DNA of 47,821 nucleotides, from assembly GCA_021814005.1 (NCBI GenBank), contig JAKAJC010000002.1, positions 68,325 through 116,145 of the forward strand, given 5' to 3'. A program made the translations under genes and the position numbers. Source of the stretch: Microcaldota archaeon (GTDB lineage: Archaea > Micrarchaeota > Micrarchaeia > Anstonellales > Anstonellaceae). The notes beneath the pieces were generated by a model. It made no database searches and was not told the DNA's origin. It saw nothing but the letters and a program-made list of their open reading frames with translations. Shown piece by piece: positions 40,937-47,821 of this stretch (position 1 is its first letter; each line of letters starts with the position of its first letter).

Positions 40937-41425
40937 TTATCCTACGAGAACTGCGTCGTATTTGCCGGCGTCAACGTCCTTTTTCACGAGCTTGGCGTCC
41001 TGCCCGTTCACGGTGATGCCCATGGAAACGCAGGTGCCGATGACTTCAGACACTGCCGCCTTGGTTCCCTTTGCAAGAGTGCCTGCAGCTTTTGCCTTGG
41101 CCACCTTGATTGCCTGTTCGATTTTCAAATCGCCGACAACTTTGGGCTCCTCGCCGCCCCCTTTGCGGCCCTTCTCAAGCCCGAGCTCTTTTTTGATAAG
41201 CTCCGAGGTGGCGGGGAAGCCGACCTCGATGCGCCAGGCCTTGGTTCCCTTGTCAACAAACACCTTGACAGGCACCTTGACTCCCTTGAATCCGGCGGTC
41301 TGCTTGTTGATTTCAGCGATAATCTGGCTGATATTGACGCCCATCGGGGCGAGCGCGGGTGCGAGCGGCGGGCCGGCTTTGGCCTCGCCTCCATCAACAA
41401 TTGCGGAAATGGCAGTTTCTGACAT
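40937..41425 (-). CDS. rpl11: Ribosomal protein L11 (uL11)
   Basis: Large-subunit protein at the GTPase-associated centre. The 162-residue product matches archaeal L11: GGEAKAGPPLAPALAPMGV near the start, NISQIIAEINKQT, and the RNA-binding C-terminal domain (IKVAKAKAAGTLAKGTKAAV, GTCVSMGITVNG). AGGAGG (complement of 41436-41441) precedes; the ATG at 41425 (spacing ten) is chosen, 41431 is possible. L11 normally follows spt5 in the archaeal order; here it is on the opposite strand with another gene between, an unusual arrangement. Confidence 0.95.
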   Translation of the reverse strand: MSETAISAIVDGGEAKAGPPLAPALAPMGVNISQIIAEINKQTAGFKGVKVPVKVFVDKGTKAWRIEVGFPATSELIKKELGLEKGRKGGGEEPKVVGDLKIEQAIKVAKAKAAGTLAKGTKAAVSEVIGTCVSMGITVNGQDAKLVKKDVDAGKYDAVLVG

Positions 41426-41565
41426 AAGCATCAATCCTCCTAAATCTTAGAAGACAGTCGTACTTGGTATCTAAAATTAATAAACCCGCCGACAGGCCGC
41501 CTTCGTGATTGGTTTTTTAAAGTCCAGCGCAGAATGCAAAATTACTCTTCATGGGAGGGTATTTC

Positions 41566-42837
41566 ATGCCCGACACTTCTGCTGATTCCTTTGATGTCAT
41601 CGTCGTTGGCGCCGGCCCGGGCGGCTCTTCAACAGCCGCATACTTGGGCCGCTTGGGCCGCAAAGTCCTGCTTTTGGACAAGGCATCCTTTCCGCGCGAC
41701 AAGACCTGCGGCGACGCCCTGTCCGGCAAGAGCATGCGCGTAATCCGCGAGCTTGGCCTTGTTGCCGAGGTGGAGAAGCTTCCCCACGGCTCCATCACGG
41801 GCGTGACTTTCTCCTCTCCCAATAGCACGCAGGTGTCCATTCCATTCCAGTCAAGCGACCCCAACCGCGAGGGGGGCACGGGCTACTGCATCCGCCGCTA
41901 CAACACAGACAACCTCTTTTTCACCGCAGCCAAAAAAACGCCCAATGTCACCACAATGGAAAAATTCCAAGTCAATGAGGTGGTGATGGAAAACGGCATG
42001 GCAGTCGGCGTCAAAGGCATCGCATTAACCGACCCCGCCCGCGCAGAGCGCATCTACCGCGCCAAGGTAGTGGTCGGCTCGGACGGGGTGAATTCGGCCG
42101 TGGCCCGCGCCGTGCTGGGCGAAAAAGCGCAGCTCGACCCCTCCCATTCCTGCGACGCGGTGCGCGCCTATTATTCGGGAGTAAAAGGCATGAACGGCCA
42201 GATAGAAATTCATTTTGTAAAATCGGTTATGCCCGGCTATTTCTGGATTTTCCCACTCGACAACGGCACAGCCAACGTTGGCCTCGGCCTCTTGTCCGGC
42301 GATTTGGCCAAGAAGATGAAAAAAGACAAAACAAACCTGATTTCGATGATGAACAACATCATCCAAAATGAGCCCATGTTCAAGGAGCGTTTTGCAGACT
42401 CAAAGCCGCTGGGCCCAATTACTGGCTGGCGCCTGCCGTTCGGCTCCAAGCGGCGGCAGCTGGCCGGAGACGGCTGGGTGCTGGTGGGCGATGCGGCTTC
42501 TCTTGTCGACCCGTTTTCGGGCGAGGGCGTGGGCAATGCCACCAATTCAGGCCGCATAGCGGCCCAATTCATCGACGAGGCCATTGAGCGCAATGATGTT
42601 TCGCGCCTCTCTCTTGCACGCTACGAGGTGGCGGTGTGGGACGAGTTTGGCAAAGAGCTTTCCACAAGCTACAAAATGCAGCAATTGGGCCGCCACTCAT
42701 GGCTTCTCAATCTTGTGGTGGGCAAGGCGGCCACAAAACCGAAAGTTCGCGAGCTTATTTCGGCCTCTCTTTCCAACGAGGAGGCCAAGAAGAAATTCGA
42801 AAATCCGCTCACTTATCTGTGGCTGCTTTTGACGTGA
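41566..42837 (+). CDS. Geranylgeranyl reductase family flavoprotein
   Basis: A 423-residue FAD enzyme of the digeranylgeranylglycerophospholipid reductase type, which saturates the isoprenoid chains of archaeal membrane lipids. The FAD loop is DVIVVGAGPGGSSTAAYLGR, followed by FPRDKTCGDALSGKSM, the second FAD motif LVGDAASLVDPFSGEGVGNA and the substrate-side segment GYFWIFPLDNGTANVGLG. GGGAGG lies eight bases before the ATG at 41566, and a TATA-like TTTTTTAAA near 41515 fits. A catalytic activity assigned to another GGR branch (halogenase or hydroxylase) cannot be ruled out. Confidence 0.9.
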   Translation: MPDTSADSFDVIVVGAGPGGSSTAAYLGRLGRKVLLLDKASFPRDKTCGDALSGKSMRVIRELGLVAEVEKLPHGSITGVTFSSPNSTQVSIPFQSSDPNREGGTGYCIRRYNTDNLFFTAAKKTPNVTTMEKFQVNEVVMENGMAVGVKGIALTDPARAERIYRAKVVVGSDGVNSAVARAVLGEKAQLDPSHSCDAVRAYYSGVKGMNGQIEIHFVKSVMPGYFWIFPLDNGTANVGLGLLSGDLAKKMKKDKTNLISMMNNIIQNEPMFKERFADSKPLGPITGWRLPFGSKRRQLAGDGWVLVGDAASLVDPFSGEGVGNATNSGRIAAQFIDEAIERNDVSRLSLARYEVAVWDEFGKELSTSYKMQQLGRHSWLLNLVVGKAATKPKVRELISASLSNEEAKKKFENPLTYLWLLLT

Positions 42838-43015
42838 ATGAAACCGATGATTATATGCCTCGCATCAGGTTCCATGGGCGAGTATATGCCCCAAAATCCC
42901 TGGAGCGTTCGCTTTGGTTGGAAACCCAGAATAGAGATAATCTTCAGTGTAGACTATGGACGTCTGATTGCTGAACCGAATGCTTTGCATTGAGCGGAGC
43001 CTGTCCTCGTGTGCT
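42838..43015 (+). other. Intergenic region after the reductase, small frame of doubtful status
   Basis: No clear gene. A 51-codon plus-strand frame starts with the ATG immediately after the reductase stop (42838-42993, MKPMIICLASGSMGEYMP at its start), and a second frame starting at 42855 overlaps it. Neither has a ribosome binding site of the quality seen elsewhere. The region separates two convergent genes and is lower in GC than the flanks. Confidence 0.3.
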
Positions 43016-44002
43016 CTATTTTGGCCTCCCCTTTAGCATCTCCTTGTACGCAGGCATCCACCTCTCCTCTATCATTATCAGGTGCTCGTAGTTGCGAATC
43101 ACATGCGGGAATCTCTGGCGCATCTCGTTGATAATGGAATTGAACTGCTGGTAGTTTTCCACCACGAACTCGAACTCCACCTCCCATGGGGCGAGGGAGC
43201 GGATGGCATACAGGCTTGACGGGTGCATCTTCATCCACACGAACAGGGCTTTTTCATCTTTTGGCGACAACTCGCGGAAATAGATGATGGCCTTGAAGAA
43301 TTCGAGCCCTAATCGGTTGAAATCAACGTCTATTCTGTGCGAGAGAATAATCCCCTTCTCTTTCATGTGTTTCATGCGCGCGCGCACGGTCTCCATAGAT
43401 GAATTGACTTTTCTGGCCAGCTGTGCTAAAGGTATTCTTGCGTCATTGGCAAGGATGGCCAAGATGGCGAAATCCAGCGAGTCCACCCTGTTATTTACTG
43501 TGTCTCCTCCGAACATGACCTGGTCGCAGTCTTCCTCATTTGTGAAGAATTTCTTGTCATACTGCACCGTATCCACCATGGTGCCCAATACTTTGCTCAC
43601 CACAAGATGCTTGTAGCGCGAGAGCAGCGCGTTGATTTTCTCGAAATAATCTGTCACGTCATGGGAGAGGATGATGAATACGCAGTCAAACGCGCCGTCG
43701 GAGATGCCCATCCAGTAGATGTCCTTGTTGCGCTTGAGTTCGTCGAAGAAGCGCTCGCGCTCTTTGGGGATATTCTCCAATTTGAGGTAGACCTTGAACA
43801 TGCGATACCCCAGCTTGTTGGGATTTATCGACGTGATGAAGCGCAGCAGGACGCCTTTCTCCTGCAATTGTGCTATGCGGTATTTGACCGCCTCTCTCGA
43901 CTTTCTGACCTTTCGCGCTAATTGCGCATTTGAGATTCGGCAGTTTTTGTCAAGCTCGGCCAAAAGACGGCGGTCGGTCTTGTCAAGCACAATATGCTCC
44001 AT
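43016..44002 (-). CDS. Double-length Lrp/AsnC-family transcriptional regulator
   Basis: A 328-residue protein composed of two Lrp units in tandem. Unit 1 (about residues 5-155) begins LDKTDRRLLAELDKNCRISN, an HTH of the Lrp type, followed by the RAM-like ligand domain. Unit 2 (about 170-320) begins VDSLDFAILAILANDARIPL, again an Lrp HTH, followed by a second RAM-like domain. Usual Lrp proteins have one unit of about 150 residues and assemble as dimers or octamers; this is an internal dimer. The promoter carries nested palindromes that could be its own operator. Ligand unknown; amino acids are typical. Confidence 0.93.
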   Translation of the reverse strand: MEHIVLDKTDRRLLAELDKNCRISNAQLARKVRKSREAVKYRIAQLQEKGVLLRFITSINPNKLGYRMFKVYLKLENIPKERERFFDELKRNKDIYWMGISDGAFDCVFIILSHDVTDYFEKINALLSRYKHLVVSKVLGTMVDTVQYDKKFFTNEEDCDQVMFGGDTVNNRVDSLDFAILAILANDARIPLAQLARKVNSSMETVRARMKHMKEKGIILSHRIDVDFNRLGLEFFKAIIYFRELSPKDEKALFVWMKMHPSSLYAIRSLAPWEVEFEFVVENYQQFNSIINEMRQRFPHVIRNYEHLIMIEERWMPAYKEMLKGRPK

Positions 44003-44004
44003 AA

Positions 44005-44052
44005 TTGACCGATATAACTGATAATTTTTAATATTATCTAAAAAACGGTCAA
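44005..44052. promoter_or_regulatory. Nested palindromes at the lrp promoter (putative operator)
   Basis: Outer arms TTGACCG (44005-44011) and CGGTCAA (44046-44052) are perfect inverted repeats. Inner arms GATAAT (44020-44025) and ATTATC (44033-44038) are also perfect. The two share a centre within half a base (44028.5 and 44029) and enclose the TATA-like ATATTAAAAATTAT that serves the regulator gene, whose ATG is at 44002. A regulator bound here would block the promoter. Confidence 0.6.
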
Positions 44053-44109
44053 AAATAGCTCATAACTTTAATATCTGTCCGGTGCGCCAGAAAAGAACAG
44101 GTGATTGAT

Positions 44110-44691
44110 ATGAAGCAGAAAGAAAAATTCAACTCCGCGAACGTAGAAACAACCCCCGTGCAGCCAAAATTGTTTTCGGCCATGAAACTATTGTCTCCAG
44201 ATTCCCACGCGGCATTGCAGTCCATGATGAGGGACGTTTACCCTAAAGACGGTGTTGGTTCGAAGTTTGGGGAGGCCCGCGACGCTCTGATTGGCGGAAA
44301 CGTGGAAACGGCAATTAAAGCCTGTCAGAATGCCATCGAAATCATAGCGGGCGGTGTGAATCACAACAAAAGCACATTGAATCTACATGTAATGTATGCC
44401 ACCCAGATGGACGATAATTTCAACCGCGCCAGCAACTCCTATCAATGCGAATTTCTCTATGCCCATTCAGTGCAGAATCTGGCGCAGGCTTTCATAAGCG
44501 ACCTGGACGGAAACAGTCTTGGTTGCAAAATTTGTCTTTCATACGCCAAGTCTGACCTCCATAAAGTTCTCTTTGTAATGAATGACATGCCCGATGTTTT
44601 AACCTCCCCTCTCTCGTCATTCGCAATCGACATCAAAACCTGCGAGTCCCAAATCAGCGCATTAAATGAGTTGGTCGGTCTGTTGAACTAA
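44110..44691 (+). CDS. Hypothetical protein, helical
   Basis: A 193-residue soluble protein I do not recognise. It is helical throughout (DSHAALQSMMRDVYPKDGV; FGEARDALIGGNVETAIKAC; CQNAIEIIAGGVNHN) and has no signal peptide. The pattern of paired helices could hide a degenerate TPR-like repeat. AGGTGAT precedes the ATG by four bases. Codon use is less GC-rich than in neighbouring genes, hinting at recent acquisition. Its promoter region lies just outside the nested palindromes of the divergent Lrp gene, so it may be regulated by it. Confidence 0.75.
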   Translation: MKQKEKFNSANVETTPVQPKLFSAMKLLSPDSHAALQSMMRDVYPKDGVGSKFGEARDALIGGNVETAIKACQNAIEIIAGGVNHNKSTLNLHVMYATQMDDNFNRASNSYQCEFLYAHSVQNLAQAFISDLDGNSLGCKICLSYAKSDLHKVLFVMNDMPDVLTSPLSSFAIDIKTCESQISALNELVGLLN

Positions 44692-44722
44692 GAGCTGATG
44701 GTTATGCGCATGTGGTGAAAAG

Positions 44723-44848
44723 ATGGAGCAAGCTCCCAAATTCTACTCCTGCCGCCAGAAGTTTCTCAAGGATGCAGGAGCGGCCGTCTGCCTCGGTGTC
44801 ATCGCCATATTTTTAGAGCAGGATAGAGATAAAACCAGTAAAATTTAG
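44723..44848 (+). CDS. Possible 41-residue small protein
   Basis: A short frame starting MEQAPKFYSCRQKFLKDAG, with a hydrophobic patch AAVCLGVIAIFL and a charged end. GGTGAAAAG precedes the ATG by one base only, so the ribosome site is poorly spaced. It lies 31 bases after the preceding gene on the same strand and is equally AT-rich. It may be a small membrane-associated peptide or chance; no family is known to me. Confidence 0.35.
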   Translation: MEQAPKFYSCRQKFLKDAGAAVCLGVIAIFLEQDRDKTSKI

Positions 44849-44949
44849 GCAACAGGCATTTATTATCTCCACAATCTGGCTTCTTGCCAGTCTTCAAGCT
44901 CCTGTGCTGGGAGGAACATTTTTATTTATCTTTTTCCAATAATTGTAAC

Positions 44950-45780
44950 ATGCTTTATCATCCGCCAGTCGCCGGCAACACTCCTCTGCGCAAGCTGCCC
45001 GCGCTCTGCAAACTCTACGGCATTTCCAATCTTCTTGTCAAAGACGAGAGCGTGAATCCGACCGGCACGCACAAGGACAGGCGCAGCCAGCTTGTTGCAA
45101 AAGATGCCGGCACCCTGCATCCCGACAAGCTGGTCATCATCACCTCGGCCAATTCGGGCATCAGTCTTGCGCGCGCCTGCCGATTGAGCGGCGCGCAGAT
45201 TGTGTGCATCGTGGATTCCGCAATGAAAAAAGAAACCAAAAACCGCCTCTCGGCGCAGGTTCACCGCGTAATCGAGAAAAACCTCTCAACCGGCATTCTT
45301 CTTACCGAACAGACAATTGCGCTGGCGCGCGAAAGCGAACACGAAGTAATCTGGGATGTCACCAACAATTATCATGAGGCATATATGGGCCTTGTTGCCG
45401 AGCTTGTCAACGTCCAGCCGTCGCACATCATAGTTCCGGTCGGCAGCGGGGAGCTTTTCGTAGGGCTGTACATCGGCCTCAAAAAATACGGCCTGAACTC
45501 CCGTCTGGTGGGAATCGGCGTGAGCGATCCGAACAGCGTTGCAGACAAGCTCTATGCCAAATGGACGCCGTATGAAACAGTCATCAAATCCATTGCGAGG
45601 GACGGGCACATCTTCGCGCGCGCGGACGAGCAGGCTGTGCGCTCCGCCATTTCAAAATCTGCCTCATTCTCGCTGCGCGCCGAGCCTTCCGCGCTGGCCG
45701 CTTTCGCTGCTTTCGAGATGTTTGACATTCCAAAAGACGGCACAGTTGTCTATGTGAACACTGGCAAGGGCATTCTCTGA
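44950..45780 (+). CDS. PLP-dependent lyase/synthase of the threonine-synthase fold
   Basis: A 276-residue fold-type II PLP enzyme. The PLP Lys lies in NPTGTHKDRRSQL near residue 42, as in threonine synthase, cysteate synthase and related enzymes; the substrate loop is TSANSGISLARA (replacing the S-G-N-T-G loop), the phosphate-binding glycine loop VPVGSGELFVG, and the C-terminus YVNTGKGIL. The protein is shorter than threonine synthase (usually over 350 residues), so it may be a specialised relative. The start is supported by a TATA-like TTTATTTAT about 27 bases upstream. Confidence 0.85.
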   Translation: MLYHPPVAGNTPLRKLPALCKLYGISNLLVKDESVNPTGTHKDRRSQLVAKDAGTLHPDKLVIITSANSGISLARACRLSGAQIVCIVDSAMKKETKNRLSAQVHRVIEKNLSTGILLTEQTIALARESEHEVIWDVTNNYHEAYMGLVAELVNVQPSHIIVPVGSGELFVGLYIGLKKYGLNSRLVGIGVSDPNSVADKLYAKWTPYETVIKSIARDGHIFARADEQAVRSAISKSASFSLRAEPSALAAFAAFEMFDIPKDGTVVYVNTGKGIL

Positions 45781-45810
45781 GCGGCAAGGGCATTTTCTAA
45801 ATCCGGCGTT

Positions 45811-46350
45811 CTATTCTGTCAGCCGCGTCTTCTCAATCAGCTTTTCCACCAAATCTTTTGTGCCCTTTTCCACCGCCGGACTTTTGGCTATGAACTGCTT
45901 GTTGAAATTCTCAAGCATGACGACACAGCCCGCTTTGTTGAGCGCCACCGCCTCAGCTATTCTGTTGCGCGCCTCGTCTGGCTTGCCCAGAACCGCCTGC
46001 ACTATTCCCAGCGCTGCGCTTGCCTCCATGCTGTCGGGCTTCAGTGATTTGGCGTATTCGAGATACTGCACAGACTCCTCATAGCGGCGCAGGGCGACAA
46101 GGGTGTAGCCCATGAGCAGCCACACATCCGGCGAATTGTTCTGAATCGATGCGGCTTTTGAAAGGGCGGCGAGCGCCTCCTCGTGCTCGCCTGAAATATA
46201 ATGCACCTTGCCCTTGAGATACCAGACTATGGCGTCTTTGGGGTCAACGCGCGCGAGAGCGTCGGCCGATTCCGCCGCCTCCTTGTTTTTGCGGGCGTTG
46301 AGATAGCCCTGCGTCTTGGCGATTATCTGGTCCTCGAGTTCGTCTGTCAT
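45811..46350 (-). CDS. TPR-repeat protein
   Basis: A 179-residue soluble protein with about three to four tetratricopeptide repeats (residues about 38-140): IVWYLKGKVHYISGEHEEAL, VWLLMGYTLVALRRYEESV and MEASAALGIVQAVLGKPDEA. TPRs form a scaffold for protein-protein contacts; the partner is not evident. The TATA box at 46375-46380 is about 27 bases upstream and is shared with the divergent small gene, so the transcript is leaderless. Confidence 0.9.
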   Translation of the reverse strand: MTDELEDQIIAKTQGYLNARKNKEAAESADALARVDPKDAIVWYLKGKVHYISGEHEEALAALSKAASIQNNSPDVWLLMGYTLVALRRYEESVQYLEYAKSLKPDSMEASAALGIVQAVLGKPDEARNRIAEAVALNKAGCVVMLENFNKQFIAKSPAVEKGTKDLVEKLIEKTRLTE

Positions 46351-46374
46351 AGCCTAGGGAGCCCAAGCCAGCTA

Positions 46375-46380
46375 TTTAAA
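46375..46380. promoter_or_regulatory. Shared bidirectional TATA box
   Basis: TTTAAA within TATTTAAAG, centred about 27 bases from the minus-strand ATG at 46350 and about 26 from the plus-strand ATG at 46403. One element appears to drive both divergent genes. Confidence 0.55.
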
Positions 46381-46402
46381 GATTGCCCGCATCGGCCTTC
46401 TC

Positions 46403-46621
46403 ATGGCAATGGCTTCCCAAGCACAGGCCCGCGCGCCGGCCGCACCGGTTTCGGCGCCTCTCTCCGACAAGGCAGTGGCCGAATATCAGGCGCTTAAGCG
46501 CTCGCTCAACGAGCTGGCCTCATGGGAATTGAGCGGCTCGGGATTTGACACATGCCCCATGATGTTTTCGGAAAGCGGCAACGAGCAGCACGCGCGCAAT
46601 TTCGCGCAGGCATTGCAGTAA
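46403..46621 (+). CDS. Small hypothetical protein
   Basis: A 72-residue soluble protein (an ATG two codons in is an alternative start). It has an Ala/Pro-rich N-terminus and a helical remainder (LSDKAVAEYQALKRSLNELA; NEQHARNFAQAL). No known motif. The leaderless promoter shared with the TPR gene and the GC-rich codon usage support a real gene. Confidence 0.6.
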   Translation: MAMASQAQARAPAAPVSAPLSDKAVAEYQALKRSLNELASWELSGSGFDTCPMMFSESGNEQHARNFAQALQ

Positions 46622-46652
46622 GAAAAAAAACAAAAGAAGAAAAACAAATTTC

Positions 46653-46670
46653 GCGCGCCCGCAGGCGCGC
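46653..46670 (-). terminator. Hairpin-plus-T-run terminator after the F-type membrane protein
   Basis: On the minus strand GCGCGCC-TGCG-GGCGCGC forms a seven-base-pair GC stem directly after the stop of the membrane protein gene, followed by a T-rich run (complement of about 46622-46650). It has the form of a bacterial-style intrinsic terminator. Confidence 0.6.
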
Positions 46671-46675
46671 TCTCG

Positions 46676-47716
46676 TTACATAAACACTCCAAGGAATTCG
46701 TGCAGGAACGTCTTTACCCCAAGATAAACCAGATATGAAACAATGGCCAGCGGCGGCCAGTACTTAAGCCCGAAAAGCACCTTGCCTTCCGAAATTACCC
46801 CGACGAATATGGCCACAAGCAGCGCAGTGCCGACTATGATGACCGATGCCATCTGGTTGACAAAGGCGGGAGAGAGGTTGAGCGAGGGCGCCAGCATGCT
46901 GCCCATCATTTTGACCGAGTCTGTGTTGATTTCAGCCTGCATTTTCGAGAATATGGCCAAGAATTCTGTCGAGATGGCCAGAAGCAGCGGCAGGCCGCCG
47001 ATGAGAATGAAGATGAGGAAAATGGTGTATGTGCGCGTGTTTAGCACAGTCTCTTTTCGCAGCTCCTCCAAATCACGGATTTCCTCGGCAGCGGTTTCAA
47101 GCAGGTTGGCCAGCTTTCCTCCCGAGCGCAGGCCGTTTTCGAAGAACGAAATCGTGCGCCTCAGAACCGGCGAGTCGATGTGGTCTGCCAATTGCAGCAG
47201 GGCGTCTGTAAAAGTTTCGGTTCCTACCGAGCGGGCCGCAATCGTTTTGACCTCTTTTTCCAGCGGCCCGAATTCTGGGCGCGCGGCCGCGTTGAAGGCG
47301 GCGAAAGGCGTCAAGCCGGCGTGCATCTGCGCCGCCACCATCAGCAAAAAGTCCGGCAGCACCTCTTCAACACGCCGCGTGCGGTCATGGATGATGTAAT
47401 ACAAATGAAGATAGACCAGCGCCAGCACCAGCGCGAAACCGGCCAGCGCCGACAGAACCATGTACCCTATCATGAAAGTGAAATTCAGCTCGCCCGGCAC
47501 CCCGAATCCGATGTCGCTGTTGCTCACATACACGACTATGGGGGGCAGCAGCAGCGCGGCCAGCGCCACGCTGATGGCAAGAAGCAGGCGCGAGCCAAGC
47601 CAGATTTGCGGAGGCTGCTCTATTCCGGCCATGCCGAGCAGGCGGCTCAGCGATGACCCTCCCGCGTGCGGAGCCAGCGGCACGAAGCGCCTTTGCACAA
47701 TGATTCTTGATGCCAT
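46676..47716 (-). CDS. Type II secretion F / TadC-FlaJ-like membrane protein
   Basis: A 346-residue integral membrane platform protein of type IV pilus or archaellum-like machines. Hydrophobic segments lie near residues 45-65, 78-107, about 230-250, 285-305 and 318-335. The cytosolic domain between them has the T2SSF pattern: EVLPDFLLMVAAQMHAGLTP near residue 140, and ENGLRSGGKLANLLETAAEE near 215. A partner F-type gene ends 15 bases upstream, so the two form a pair as in Tad or archaellum systems. It may assemble the class III pilin-like proteins encoded elsewhere in the window. Confidence 0.9.
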   Translation of the reverse strand: MASRIIVQRRFVPLAPHAGGSSLSRLLGMAGIEQPPQIWLGSRLLLAISVALAALLLPPIVVYVSNSDIGFGVPGELNFTFMIGYMVLSALAGFALVLALVYLHLYYIIHDRTRRVEEVLPDFLLMVAAQMHAGLTPFAAFNAAARPEFGPLEKEVKTIAARSVGTETFTDALLQLADHIDSPVLRRTISFFENGLRSGGKLANLLETAAEEIRDLEELRKETVLNTRTYTIFLIFILIGGLPLLLAISTEFLAIFSKMQAEINTDSVKMMGSMLAPSLNLSPAFVNQMASVIIVGTALLVAIFVGVISEGKVLFGLKYWPPLAIVSYLVYLGVKTFLHEFLGVFM

Positions 47717-47731
47717 GTCTTCACTCTCAAT

Positions 47732-47821
47732 CTATTCATACAGCCGCGGCCTGCGCATGAACACGTATCCGATAATCATGCACTGCATCGTCATTCCGCC
47801 CAGCACCAGCATTGTGTATAT
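47732..47821 (-). CDS. C-terminus of a second F-type membrane protein, cut by the window edge
   Basis: The last 29 codons of a gene whose start lies beyond the window. The visible end (MLVLGGMTMQCMIIGYVFM, then RRPRLYE) is a membrane helix with a short basic tail, as at the end of TadB/TadC or FlaJ proteins. The stop is 15 bases before the start of the F-type gene at 47716, so the two are probably cotranscribed partners. Confidence 0.6.
   Translation of the reverse strand: MYTMLVLGGMTMQCMIIGYVFMRRPRLYE

Noticed and set aside
42838-42993. A 51-codon frame right after the reductase stop as a gene
   Set aside because: There is no proper ribosome site or family likeness, and an overlapping alternative frame is equally plausible; kept only as a note.
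1-47821. tRNA, rRNA, CRISPR arrays, transposases or integrases
   Set aside because: Intergenic regions are short and none showed a cloverleaf pattern, a regular repeat-spacer array or transposase motifs; a tRNAscan/minCED run would be decisive.

Overview
The window reads as a chromosome segment from an archaeon, probably a DPANN-type lineage (Diapherotrites- or Micrarchaeota-like). The evidence is the archaeal information-processing genes (ftsZ followed by a Sss1-type secE and spt5), an archaeal D-aminoacyl-tRNA deacylase (DTD2), a GTP-dependent dephospho-CoA kinase, geranylgeranyl reductase, many class III (type IV pilin-like) signal peptides, and TATA boxes about 26-28 nt upstream of start codons, which implies leaderless mRNAs. 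Some genes look bacterial in style (RhlE-type helicase with an RG-rich tail, LemA/HtpX pair, PLPBP/YggS). Lineage is inferred from gene content only and is not proved. Coding is dense, with no intergenic stretch over 300 bases. I saw no rRNA, tRNA, CRISPR array or insertion sequence.

Layout. 1-6.4 kb: a gene cut by the left edge, pyrG, an unknown gene, an AbrB-ACT fusion and a second ACT-type protein, and an 825-residue orphan. 6.6-9.7 kb: RG-rich DEAD-box helicase, a lipoprotein-like secreted protein and a winged-helix-like protein whose promoter sits in a palindrome. 9.8-13.6 kb: PLPBP, a ThiF/E1-like enzyme, DTD2, HtpX and LemA. 13.65-18.8 kb: a seven-gene divergent cluster of pilin-like or single-anchor surface proteins, including a Cys- and sequon-rich 639-residue protein. 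18.8-22.5 kb: OB-fold protein, rhomboid protease, a secreted possibly beta-rich protein, a PfkB kinase and a small two-TM protein. 22.5-27.6 kb: a MacB-like ABC exporter (ATPase, CARDB-like surface protein, two FtsX-type permeases). 27.6-33 kb: dephospho-CoA kinase, argS, a four-CBS protein fused to a ribosome-hibernation (HPF/S30AE)-like domain, another class III pilin-like protein and a putative glycosyltransferase. 33-36.3 kb: pyrD-pyrK-pyrC operon. 36.4-38.9 kb: a hypothetical, then ftsZ-secE-spt5. 39-41.4 kb: an anchored PQQ-propeller protein and an inverted rpl11. 41.5-45.8 kb: geranylgeranyl reductase, a double-length Lrp regulator with nested operator palindromes, a lower-GC pair of unknown small genes and a PLP enzyme. 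45.8-47.8 kb: TPR protein, a small protein and two type II secretion F/TadC-like membrane proteins, the second cut by the right edge.

How genes work together. Pyrimidine synthesis is represented by pyrD/K/C and pyrG. The pilin-like cluster, the lone class III protein at 31.4 kb and the two F-type membrane proteins at the right edge could belong to one type IV pilus-like surface system. The ABC-CARDB operon and the PQQ propeller protein are further envelope functions. Several divergent gene pairs share a single symmetric TATA box placed about 26-28 nt from both start codons. The most noteworthy items are the CBS-HPF fusion, the surface-protein cluster, the nested Lrp operator, the AbrB-ACT fusion and the shared-TATA architecture.
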